Below are positions 7,151-15,135 of a stretch of 64,000 bases of DNA, piece after piece. Source of the DNA: Stieleria marina (GTDB taxonomy: Bacteria > Planctomycetota > Planctomycetia > Pirellulales > Pirellulaceae); the NCBI GenBank assembly GCA_007741555.1, contig CP036526.1, positions 7,884,700 through 7,948,699 on the forward strand, in the 5' to 3' direction. The notes beneath the pieces were generated by a model that made no database searches, had not been told where the DNA came from, and saw nothing but the letters and a program-made list of their open reading frames with translations. How positions within the stretch are numbered: the stretch's first letter is position 1; the number at the start of each line of letters is the position of its first letter. A program made the position numbers and the translations under genes.

Positions 7151-9685
7151 TTAGCTGCGCGGTTTCAATCCGTTGTGTGTTGCTTTGGCTGTCGTGGGGT
7201 CTTCAGGCCAATAGTGTTTGGAGTAACGACGTCGCAAGTCTTTGCGAACTTGTGCGTAGGTTTCCTTCCAGAAATTCGCCAAATCATCGGTAATCTGCTG
7301 CGGTCGCCGATTGGGCCCCAACAAATGTAGTTGTACCGGCACGCGTCCACCAGCGATGCGCGGCGTATCCGGCCAACCGAACAGTTCTTGAATTCGTGCC
7401 GCCAAGACAGGTGGCTTTCCGTCGGCGTACTCAATGCGCGCAAGATTGCCACTGGGCAGTGTCAATGAATCCGGTGCCAACCGATCGATCTGCTGAAGCT
7501 GTTCGTAGCTGTATCTGCCACGCAAATGGTCATTCCATGGTGCACGTTTCAGTTCGGCGACCGAAGTGCGTGACTGACACAGTTCGTACAAGATTTCTTG
7601 AATCCCCTGATCACTCAGGTCTGGCAGATCCGCATCGGTGACATGCTGGCAGATGAATCGCACGCGTGCAATGAAGTTCTGAATCGCTTGATCCGTGTCA
7701 GGGAACAAGCGACCTACATCATGGTGCGTCGCATCGTAAAGCAGATTCGCGACCTCTTCGCTTGGCCGACACTCGATGGGTGATTCAGCCAACAGCAGAT
7801 CAACGAAATAACGCCTTCGCCGCGCAACGACTGCCTTGGATGTCGCACTATAGAATGGTTCGTCCATTTCGCGAATCATGCGACCGGGGAGCCACTTTTC
7901 GTCAACCGCTGACGCTGCGCGGACCAGTGCCTCCGTGCCTTTGGCGTCCACATCAATGCACAAAAACAACTCACTGGATTTCACCAACGATCTGCGATCC
8001 AATTTGACGCCGCGACCGCCCACCATCACGCCGTAGACAGCTTTCGAGTTTGATTTGGAATCAGGAGTGCGCTGCCGCGCCTTGGCAAGTCGATCGGGGT
8101 ACGCCGCCAGCAATGACTGCATCAAGGATTCGTTGGCAGAGATCTTCTTATCCGTTGTCGTTGCGCTGATCTTCGACACGGTTCGCAAAAGTTGTTTGGC
8201 GACTCGTTGAACTTGTTTTGCAGATCCCACGTCGATGTTTTGAAAATTGCCCTCCGCAAATGCCTCCATTCTTTCCACGCGATCCACGACGTCGCTTGCG
8301 GTATGCACCTTGGCTTGTTCGCTGGAACCGAAACCGCGAAACGGGTCGCGTTCGGTCAGCAATGCCGCCGCCAACGATGCTTTCGCCGCAACGCCACGGT
8401 GTGCCGCCGCGACCATAAAGCGAGCGAGACGCGGGTGCAGCGGCAACGACAACATGCTGGTGCCGACATCGGTTAACCCACCCGCGGCATCGATCGCGTC
8501 GATGCTCTTGAGTAGTGCGTTGGCCGACTGAACGGAATCTTGACGGGGCGGTGTCAACCAATCAAACGCGGCGGGATCGCGTTCACCCCAGGCAGCCAAG
8601 GTCAGCATGGCGGACGAAAAATCGTTGCGACTGATTTCCGGAGTATCGACTTCGCGGCGTGAACGATGTGTATTGGCCGGCCAAAGCCGAAGGCAAACAC
8701 CAGACTCGGTACGTCCCGCACGACCAGCACGTTGGTCCGCAGATGCTTGCGAGATGGGTTCAACACGAAGTGCCGACATTCCCACCGCTGGATCAAAACG
8801 CAGCACCCGAGACTGTCCGCTATCGATCACGCCCGTCACGCCCGGAATGGTGATCGACGTTTCGGCCACGTTGGTTGCCAAAATGATTTTGCGAACAGCA
8901 CTCTCGGCTAACACATGGTCCTGGTCTTTGGGTGACAAATCACCGTACAGCGGCAGCACGTGCGCATCGCGGTCGAGCCCTCGTTCGGCGATCGCCGCCT
9001 GTGTCCGACGAATCTCACCGACGCCTGGCAAGAACACCAACACGTGCCCGGATGTTGAACCAAGCATTTGGGGCAATGCGTCGGCGACTTGTCGATCGAT
9101 CCAGTCGCGAGAAAGACTGGGCGCGTACCGGATGTCGACCGGATAGGATCGACCTTCGCTGGTAACCGCAAGAGCATCGCCCAGAAAATCGACAATCGGC
9201 GCGGGCTCCAGCGTCGCAGACATGACGACTAACTTGAGCTCGGGACGCAACGATTGCCGGATGCGATGAATCATGCCCAAAGCAAGGTCCATCTCCAGAC
9301 TACGTTCGTGAAATTCATCCAAAATCACGCAAGCGACATCATCCAGTAGCGGATCGGAGCTCAGACGACGAAGCAAAATGCCGGTCGTCATTGCGATCAC
9401 TTTTGTCGACGCGGCGGCTTTGCGATCAAAGCGAACGTGATAGCCCACTTCTTCGCCAAGTTTCGCACCGACCACCTTCGCGATCCGACTGGCTGCCGTT
9501 CTAGCGGCAAGTCGACGGGGTTGCACCAGGATGATCTGGCCCGAATCTGCGACACCCGCGTTTAAGAGCGCCGGGGGAACACCGGTCGTTTTGCCCGCAC
9601 CAGGAGGAGCTTTTAGCACGACCGGTGTGTCGGCAACAATCGCCGAAACGATTTCGTCCAGGCAGTCTTCAACCGGAAGTTTCAT
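7151..9685 (-). CDS. hrpB: ATP-dependent RNA helicase HrpB (DEAH family)
   Basis: 844 aa, the usual HrpB length. Motif I is APPGAGKTTG, motif II DEFH (LDEFHERSLEMDLA), motif III SATLEP and motif VI QRAGRAGRTESG. A helicase-associated domain and the HrpB C-terminal domain follow. ATG 9685 starts right before the nucleotide-binding region (MKLPVEDCLDEIVSAI), as in known HrpB proteins. HrpB is a conserved DExH-box helicase of poorly defined role. The gene abuts fetA downstream, an arrangement with no obvious functional link. Confidence 0.95.
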   Translation of the reverse strand: MKLPVEDCLDEIVSAIVADTPVVLKAPPGAGKTTGVPPALLNAGVADSGQIILVQPRRLAARTAASRIAKVVGAKLGEEVGYHVRFDRKAAASTKVIAMTTGILLRRLSSDPLLDDVACVILDEFHERSLEMDLALGMIHRIRQSLRPELKLVVMSATLEPAPIVDFLGDALAVTSEGRSYPVDIRYAPSLSRDWIDRQVADALPQMLGSTSGHVLVFLPGVGEIRRTQAAIAERGLDRDAHVLPLYGDLSPKDQDHVLAESAVRKIILATNVAETSITIPGVTGVIDSGQSRVLRFDPAVGMSALRVEPISQASADQRAGRAGRTESGVCLRLWPANTHRSRREVDTPEISRNDFSSAMLTLAAWGERDPAAFDWLTPPRQDSVQSANALLKSIDAIDAAGGLTDVGTSMLSLPLHPRLARFMVAAAHRGVAAKASLAAALLTERDPFRGFGSSEQAKVHTASDVVDRVERMEAFAEGNFQNIDVGSAKQVQRVAKQLLRTVSKISATTTDKKISANESLMQSLLAAYPDRLAKARQRTPDSKSNSKAVYGVMVGGRGVKLDRRSLVKSSELFLCIDVDAKGTEALVRAASAVDEKWLPGRMIREMDEPFYSATSKAVVARRRRYFVDLLLAESPIECRPSEEVANLLYDATHHDVGRLFPDTDQAIQNFIARVRFICQHVTDADLPDLSDQGIQEILYELCQSRTSVAELKRAPWNDHLRGRYSYEQLQQIDRLAPDSLTLPSGNLARIEYADGKPPVLAARIQELFGWPDTPRIAGGRVPVQLHLLGPNRRPQQITDDLANFWKETYAQVRKDLRRRYSKHYWPEDPTTAKATHNGLKPRS

Positions 9686-9698
9686 CAGTATCCAAGTA

Positions 9699-9722
9699 GT
9701 CCTGCGACGCCGCTGGCAGGAC
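9699..9722. terminator. Hairpin between the CE15 esterase gene and hrpB
   Basis: Perfect 7-bp stem GTCCTGC/GCAGGAC with a 10-nt loop, in the 66-bp gap between the esterase stop and the hrpB start. There is no T run after it on the - strand, so it may be a weak terminator, an mRNA-stabilising hairpin or chance. Confidence 0.3.
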
Positions 9723-9751
9723 GGTACACCTTATTGCATTGCAGTAAACGC

Positions 9752-11041
9752 TTATTGCAGATGACGATCGGCAAAGTCCAGGTACTGCTGCCAATCAAAA
9801 TCCGTCACGTCGTGGCCACCGGTGCGAAGGTGATACCCGATCGTGCCCCCTTTGATCGGCTGATCGGGGGCAACCTTACTGGTTGCAACACCGTCCACAC
9901 CAAACCCATCCGTCCCCAGCAATCGAAAGACCGGTTCAGCATGAATTTCGGCAAGCAGTTCGCCCTTGGGATCTGCCCACTGATCACCGGTCGCACTGGC
10001 GACATAAACCGCTCGCGGCGCGATCAGGGCAATTAATTCGTGCTGGTCGACGGGACAAGCATTTTCGTTTTGATTGTACTGCTTGAAATTAGCATTGAAC
10101 CAATGCGGAAACGAAGTATTGATGCGCCCGACCGTCTCGCCGATCGCTCGTCGGCTGAGCGCCGCGCCACCGCAACCGGAGTTATTGCTGATGACCATCT
10201 TGAAACGTTCGTCCGACGCGCCGGCCCACAACGAAGTCTTGCCTAACCGCGAGTGGCCAAACACGGCGACGCGATCTCCGTCCACCTTGGCATCGTTTTC
10301 CAAGTAGTCCAGCGCGCGGCTCAGGCCGTAAGACCATGCCGCAATGCTGCCCCATTTTTCCGCTGCAGGAATGTCTTTGGTTTGATCAGCCATTGCGCCG
10401 TGGATTCCGTTTTTGAATCCGTCATCAAAATCGGGGTCGATGTCACCGTAGTAAATCGTGACCAAACCGTATCCCCGATCAATAATTTTTTCGACGGGCC
10501 AACGGCTTGACGCCACACCCCGTGCTTTTTCGGTCGCGCGGTTGTCTTTGACGGTTTCGTTTCTTCGATCTCGCACCCAACGGTCACCCAGCGAAATCGC
10601 CGGATCCGATTCGATGCTGTGATTGCCCTGAAAATTCAGCCCCAAGAATGCGGCGACCGGTTTGTCTGTCTTGGGTGTATAGATCAGCAAACGCATCGAG
10701 TGGGCGTCCGTGGTGTCGCCAAAAAAGACGTCCACCTCACGACGAATCGCTTTCCCGCTGACCGCGTCGTCTTTGGTGCTAACAACCTTGTGCGAAATTT
10801 TGCACGCGGCAGGACTACGACCGTAAACATGCTTCTGAAACAAGTCGACGATTTCCGGCCGTCGTGTTTCTTGCCACTGTTTCGCAGTCGTCACGGCTTC
10901 TCCCGCCTCGGTCACCAGCGGGTTGGGCAACGTAAACTCGGGGATCTTCGATTCGTCGTAGTTGGCAACGAATTTCTGCGCGTGCAGCTGGGCTTGCAGG
11001 AACAAGCAGGCGATCAACAAAAGTGAAACGCGAATCGACAT
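9752..11041 (-). CDS. Secreted CE15-like esterase (glucuronoyl/acetyl xylan esterase type)
   Basis: 429 aa with a signal peptide (1-21, ending LHAQ). The alpha/beta-hydrolase core shows the nucleophile motif GHSRLGKTSLW at about 262-272, then NNSGCGGAALSRR and a late catalytic His in TGGHDVTDFDWQQYL. This G-x-S-R-x-G-K pattern is typical of CE15 glucuronoyl esterases, which cut ester bonds between glucuronate on xylan and lignin alcohols; bacterial members are often labelled acetyl xylan esterase. It is exported, so it acts on external polysaccharide. The exact substrate (plant or algal glucuronate esters) is not visible. An AAGG Shine-Dalgarno sits about 8 nt before ATG 11041. Confidence 0.85.
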   Translation of the reverse strand: MSIRVSLLLIACLFLQAQLHAQKFVANYDESKIPEFTLPNPLVTEAGEAVTTAKQWQETRRPEIVDLFQKHVYGRSPAACKISHKVVSTKDDAVSGKAIRREVDVFFGDTTDAHSMRLLIYTPKTDKPVAAFLGLNFQGNHSIESDPAISLGDRWVRDRRNETVKDNRATEKARGVASSRWPVEKIIDRGYGLVTIYYGDIDPDFDDGFKNGIHGAMADQTKDIPAAEKWGSIAAWSYGLSRALDYLENDAKVDGDRVAVFGHSRLGKTSLWAGASDERFKMVISNNSGCGGAALSRRAIGETVGRINTSFPHWFNANFKQYNQNENACPVDQHELIALIAPRAVYVASATGDQWADPKGELLAEIHAEPVFRLLGTDGFGVDGVATSKVAPDQPIKGGTIGYHLRTGGHDVTDFDWQQYLDFADRHLQ

Positions 11042-11162
11042 AGTAGGACCTTCAAGGAAGTCGATGGTGGGAAATGCAGGTCAACATTGTAGCCTCCGCT
11101 GCTGTGACGATCCGCAACGGAGTCGACTACGAGATCATCGCTATCCGCCGAAATCCGATCGA

Positions 11163-11684
11163 CTACGCTGGCCCCAGTCCGATCGCTCGACGCCATGCAC
11201 TGAGTTGACCGATGTGCAGCATCACATGGCCGCCGACGTAGAAATCAAACAAGCCGCCCTGGGTGGGGAATTTTCCACGCATCGCTTCGTTGGGATTTTC
11301 TTTGGTAAACACGTCATCGGGAGCTTGCTTCAAAGCTTCTACCGCGGCGCCGTACCCGTCAAAGAAAGCTTTTGTAACGACGTCCATCGGAGGGTAGATC
11401 GAACCTTCGGTGTCATCGACGCATTGGGCGTCTTTGGAAAACGCCCTCTCAAAATCTTCGCTCGGCTGAAGGCTGCTGGCGTCTTGTCCGCAGCCTTCGA
11501 CGACGCGGCACGCGTACAAACTGAGGTGGCCGTAAATAAAGGCAGGGTGATTCGACTGGATCACGGTGTCACCGACTTTGGCAAATCGAGCAAACTGCTC
11601 GGGGGTGACATCTTTGAGCAAACGTTCGGCGTAACCCAGAGCCAGCTGAGCGGACTCGGCAATCATGGGACCAAAGTTCGACAT
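11163..11684 (-). CDS. DinB-like four-helix protein
   Basis: 173-aa all-helical cytoplasmic protein. The features fit the DinB/YfiT-like superfamily: a His in the second helix (YGHLSLYACRV) and a late HVMLHIGQLSAWRRAIG segment, which together supply the usual metal-binding His residues. Members include thiol-dependent transferases and many uncharacterised proteins, so no reaction is assigned. It sits 121 bp upstream of the esterase gene on the same strand and is divergent from the ThuA gene. Confidence 0.75.
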   Translation of the reverse strand: MSNFGPMIAESAQLALGYAERLLKDVTPEQFARFAKVGDTVIQSNHPAFIYGHLSLYACRVVEGCGQDASSLQPSEDFERAFSKDAQCVDDTEGSIYPPMDVVTKAFFDGYGAAVEALKQAPDDVFTKENPNEAMRGKFPTQGGLFDFYVGGHVMLHIGQLSAWRRAIGLGPA

Positions 11685-11829
11685 GTTTGTATCCTTTGTA
11701 TTTCGATATCAGTTGAATTCTTAGTCACGTTCTTATGCCCAAATCTATACGCCATCCGCCCGCGCAGGCCCACCACCCTAGGTTATCATGAGAGGGACCA
11801 TTTACCTTGACTTTAAAGGTGCCGTGCGA

Positions 11830-12777
11830 ATGAAACGATTCTCAACCCATTTTGTCGGCTGCCTCCTTGCGGCGATTCTGTGCGCCGGTCTATCGCTGGC
11901 CGATGATGTACCTCGCATTCTCTTCTTGACGCAGAGCAAGGGCTTCCAGCACGGGTCCGTCAACCGTAAACAGGGCACGCGTGCGCCAGCCGAACTTGCC
12001 ATGTTGCAACTCGCCAAAGACAGCGGTGCCTTCAAAATCACCTGCACGCAGAATGCGGAAGCTGACATCACCAAGGAGAATTTGCAAAAGTTTGACCTCG
12101 TGGCGTTTTACACTTCCGGAAACCTGCCCATCGCAGACGCCGACTTGGACTACTTACTGAACGATTGGTTGCATCAGAAAGGACACGGTTTCATCGGCTT
12201 TCACTCAGCCACGGACACCTACAAAAACCACGAACCGTACTGGGATTTCGTCGGTGGAACGTTCAACGGACATCCCTGGGGTGCCGGATCCAAAGTCACG
12301 GTCAAGGTTCACGACACGGAGCACCCCGCGATGATGCCGTTTGGTGATTCGTTTGAAATCCAAGACGAGATCTATCAGTACAACCACTGGCAACCTGAGA
12401 AATGCCATGTGCTAATGAGCATCGACATGGCCGCGACACAGACGAAGCGGCCCTACCACGTCCCGATTGCTTGGTGCAAACAAATTGGTCAGGGACGAAT
12501 GTTCTGCAACAATCTGGGACATCGCGAAGAGACTTGGCAAGACGAGCGTTTCTTGAAATCCGTGTTGGCGGCAGTGCAGTGGGTCAGCGGACAAACCAAC
12601 GCGGATGCAAAACCCAATCCTGCTGTTTCGGCTGCTCACCATGCGGCGTCGATCAAGGCGGCTCACGCAGCTGGCATCACTCAGGAGCGACTGCAAGCGG
12701 AGAAGAAAATCAAAGACGCTAAGCGTGCGGCAAAGAATGCTGCTGACAAAGCAAAGGCAGCGGCAGCAGGCAATTAG
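11830..12777 (+). CDS. Secreted ThuA-domain protein
   Basis: 315 aa from ATG 11830, where a clear signal peptide starts (MKRFSTHFVG..., cleavage after about residue 24); an ATG at 11788 would bury it. The ThuA/GATase-like domain covers about 25-255: ILFLTQSKGFQHGS, the acidic LVAFYTSGNLPI segment, GHGFIGFHSATDTYKNHEPY and GGTFNGHPWG. ThuA domains are abundant in planctomycete secreted proteins and are linked to sugar utilisation, with no firm reaction known. The last 55 residues are an Ala/Lys-rich helix, perhaps an envelope-interaction tail. Confidence 0.88.
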   Translation: MKRFSTHFVGCLLAAILCAGLSLADDVPRILFLTQSKGFQHGSVNRKQGTRAPAELAMLQLAKDSGAFKITCTQNAEADITKENLQKFDLVAFYTSGNLPIADADLDYLLNDWLHQKGHGFIGFHSATDTYKNHEPYWDFVGGTFNGHPWGAGSKVTVKVHDTEHPAMMPFGDSFEIQDEIYQYNHWQPEKCHVLMSIDMAATQTKRPYHVPIAWCKQIGQGRMFCNNLGHREETWQDERFLKSVLAAVQWVSGQTNADAKPNPAVSAAHHAASIKAAHAAGITQERLQAEKKIKDAKRAAKNAADKAKAAAAGN

Positions 12778-12941
12778 CTAGCAGCTGCAAGCCATTGGGC
12801 GTCGAAGACAAAAAAACTTGACCGCAGCGCGTGCGCAACAGATAAAAGAAGGGATCGCTTGGCGTTTGCCATGCGACACTTTGCCTTTTGTCGCCACACT
12901 TTTGGACGTTTGGTCTGGCGACGCACAACAGGACACTCGCC

Positions 12942-14303
12942 ATGAAACGCAGGAATGCAATTGCGTGCGATGAAGCACGCCTTATCCTCGCTTCGGGTGA
13001 CCGCCCAATCGATCACCTCGATAGTGACACGCTCGACCGGCATTTAGAAAACGTCTACCTCTTCAAGTTGGGCCTGTACAACTCGTTCGGCGTCGAATTT
13101 CGCAGCCAATCGTACACGGCCAAAGCATCAATAGGGCAAACGACCCCTGTTCTCTTCAACTATCTCAGCGAAGTGTTGCCGCTGGTGCAGACGCAAGCCG
13201 ATCGACTGCCGGTCCGTCGCCTCGCGGCGTACAACAGCCTTGCCGATGCCGCTATCAACTCTTTCTGGGAAATTTTCTATCGATTTCAGCCATTGATTCA
13301 CCAAGCCGCCAACGCAAATGGTGTCGAAGTCGATAGCCTTGGCAACGTGCTTGGCCGCGCCATCTTGTTGTACGACAAGAGACGAGGGTTCAAGTTCTAT
13401 AGCTATCTCGACAAAACACTCCGTGAGAGCGTCAAGAATCTTCGCGGCCAAGTCTGCGCGCAGCAGTATCAGCTTCCACAGTCCGCCGGCCGTTTGCTGC
13501 CGCTACTCTGGTGGATAGTCGATCAAGAAACACTTCGCCTTGGGCATCGATTGTCGGCCGACGAAAGCGATGCTTTGGTGCTTGATTTCCTGCAGAAACA
13601 TCCTGCTCGGTTTTCGCATCGCACGATGCAGAAGGTCGCCGATGTGGTCCGCACCGGTACACGCACTTTGTCGTTGGATGCTGGCCTAACTGATCCGTTT
13701 GACTCCGAATCGCAGGCCAAGAAAGTCCGTGTTCCGACGCAGACAGATTCCGACTCGCTTGAATCTCAAGACGAATACGAACACACGCTCCGACGAATCG
13801 CGGACGCCACCCAAAGGGCTCAGTTCACTAAACGCGAACAAGCGATTCTGCTTCAGCGGCTGGAACTGGCGTACGACCAGAACGTGTACGCGGATGCCGA
13901 ATCCGAATTGACCGCCGGCAGTTTGCGAAATCGCCGAGCACAATTATTGGTTCGCTTCCTAGCAGCTTTTCATTGCCCCGATGCCAGACGATTTGGGAAG
14001 TTCTTGTTGGCCGATCCTGTCGCCTGCAAGCCGTTTCTTGCGCGTGCGATCGACAGCTTGGCGGCGCAGTTTTCGGTCTCCACCAATCAAGTCATCCGTT
14101 GCGTATTGAATGATCTTGCTCTGAGCGAAACACCGTACCGAGTTTCTATTACTCAGCGCGGCCAACTGGAAGCGTACTTGCGTGCTCACCCGCATGCTCC
14201 GATGACGGCGATCTCCGGCCACCTATTTCACAAACTCAAGGCCGGATTGATCGACCAAGACCGATTGGATTTTCCATGCATCCGCAAATTGTTGTCGGAC
14301 TAG
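12942..14303 (+). CDS. Divergent sigma-70-like protein (candidate sigma factor)
   Basis: 453 aa from ATG 12942, no signal peptide. Residues about 140-180 (ILLYDKRRGFKFYSYLDKTL and the following RESVKNLRG) match sigma region 2 of primary/alternative sigma factors, where the pattern is FDxxRGFKFSTYAxWWIRQAI. The central part (about 205-250) resembles region 3, ending TRTLSLDAGLTDPFDSE, as in the LSLDxPxxxD block. A region-4-like segment follows (FTKREQAILLQRLEL...SLRNRRAQLLVRF), then about 120 further residues with a second HTH-like stretch (SLAAQFSVSTNQVIRCVL). The tryptophans of region 2.4 are lost. It lies 202 bp before an ECF sigma gene. The sigma assignment rests on motif reading only. Confidence 0.6.
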   Translation: MKRRNAIACDEARLILASGDRPIDHLDSDTLDRHLENVYLFKLGLYNSFGVEFRSQSYTAKASIGQTTPVLFNYLSEVLPLVQTQADRLPVRRLAAYNSLADAAINSFWEIFYRFQPLIHQAANANGVEVDSLGNVLGRAILLYDKRRGFKFYSYLDKTLRESVKNLRGQVCAQQYQLPQSAGRLLPLLWWIVDQETLRLGHRLSADESDALVLDFLQKHPARFSHRTMQKVADVVRTGTRTLSLDAGLTDPFDSESQAKKVRVPTQTDSDSLESQDEYEHTLRRIADATQRAQFTKREQAILLQRLELAYDQNVYADAESELTAGSLRNRRAQLLVRFLAAFHCPDARRFGKFLLADPVACKPFLARAIDSLAAQFSVSTNQVIRCVLNDLALSETPYRVSITQRGQLEAYLRAHPHAPMTAISGHLFHKLKAGLIDQDRLDFPCIRKLLSD

Positions 14304-14490
14304 CGATCTACAATCGCACCAGCACCAATGACGCCGAAGGATACATCGACAATGCAGGCCTGGTCTGTGGATGCCGGTCAACCGCCTGTGACTCTTGGTT
14401 AACAGCCGCTTCCGCGATCGCTGTCCCACAATCTGCCAGTCTTGCTTCTTTTTCGTGATAGATTCTCTCGGCAGCGGATAGTCAACACTC

Positions 14491-14496
14491 AGGAGA
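14491..14496 (+). promoter_or_regulatory. Shine-Dalgarno site that decides the ECF sigma start
   Basis: AGGAGA is 9 nt before ATG 14506 but only 3 nt before ATG 14500. The spacing favours 14506, giving a protein that begins MEPETRESLIARL. Confidence 0.6.
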
Positions 14497-14505
14497 CCTA
14501 TGCAG

Positions 14506-15135
14506 ATGGAACCGGAAACGCGTGAAAGCCTGATTGCTCGGTTGCCCGATCACACTGACCGAGCAGCTTGGTATGAATTCGTCGAACTCTATGAACCGTT
14601 GATCTACGGCATTGGTCGTCGTCACGGAATGCAACCCGCCGACGCAGGAGACTTAGTCCAAGACGTTCTGGTCGCTGTTGCCAATTCGATCGAAAAGTTT
14701 GAGCCCGACAGCCAGCGGGGGCGTTTTCGATCTTGGCTTTTTCGCGTTGCCCGCAATCAATCGCTCCTAAGGCTGCGAAAATTGAAACACCATGTCGCGG
14801 GAACCGGCGACAGCGAAGTAGGCCGCATGCTCAGCAATCACGCCAACAACGATCCCGCCGAAACAGAATTTGACGCCGCCTTTCGACGACGCGCCTTTCG
14901 CTGGGCTGCGCGGCGCGTCCGCGAAAACGTGAATCCAAAGACTTGGGAAGCATTTTCACGAACCGCGATCGGGGGCGAGTCGACGCAGCAAGTCGCCAAA
15001 GAATTGAACATCGAAGTCGGAGCGGTCTATCTCTCGCGAAGCCGCGTGATGGCAAAGCTAAAACGCGCAGTCGAAAATGTCAGCGAAGAAATCTCGATCG
15101 CCGTCGCCGACCAAAGCGAGACCCACCATGCCTAA
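14506..15135 (+). CDS. ECF-type RNA polymerase sigma factor (planctomycete kinase-associated)
   Basis: 209 aa. Region 2 is visible (AWYEFVELYEPLIYGIGRR, DAGDLVQDVLVAVANSI, RGRFRSWLFRVARNQ) and region 4 as an HTH near the C-terminus (STQQVAKELNIEVGAVYLSRSRVMAKLKR). The MEPETRESLIARLPDHTDRAAW opening is typical of planctomycete ECF factors that sit beside Ser/Thr kinases. Its 3' end overlaps the kinase start by 8 bp, so the two are translationally coupled. It probably recruits RNA polymerase to a small regulon when released by the kinase or its zinc-finger part. ATG 14500 is the alternative start. Confidence 0.92.
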   Translation: MEPETRESLIARLPDHTDRAAWYEFVELYEPLIYGIGRRHGMQPADAGDLVQDVLVAVANSIEKFEPDSQRGRFRSWLFRVARNQSLLRLRKLKHHVAGTGDSEVGRMLSNHANNDPAETEFDAAFRRRAFRWAARRVRENVNPKTWEAFSRTAIGGESTQQVAKELNIEVGAVYLSRSRVMAKLKRAVENVSEEISIAVADQSETHHA

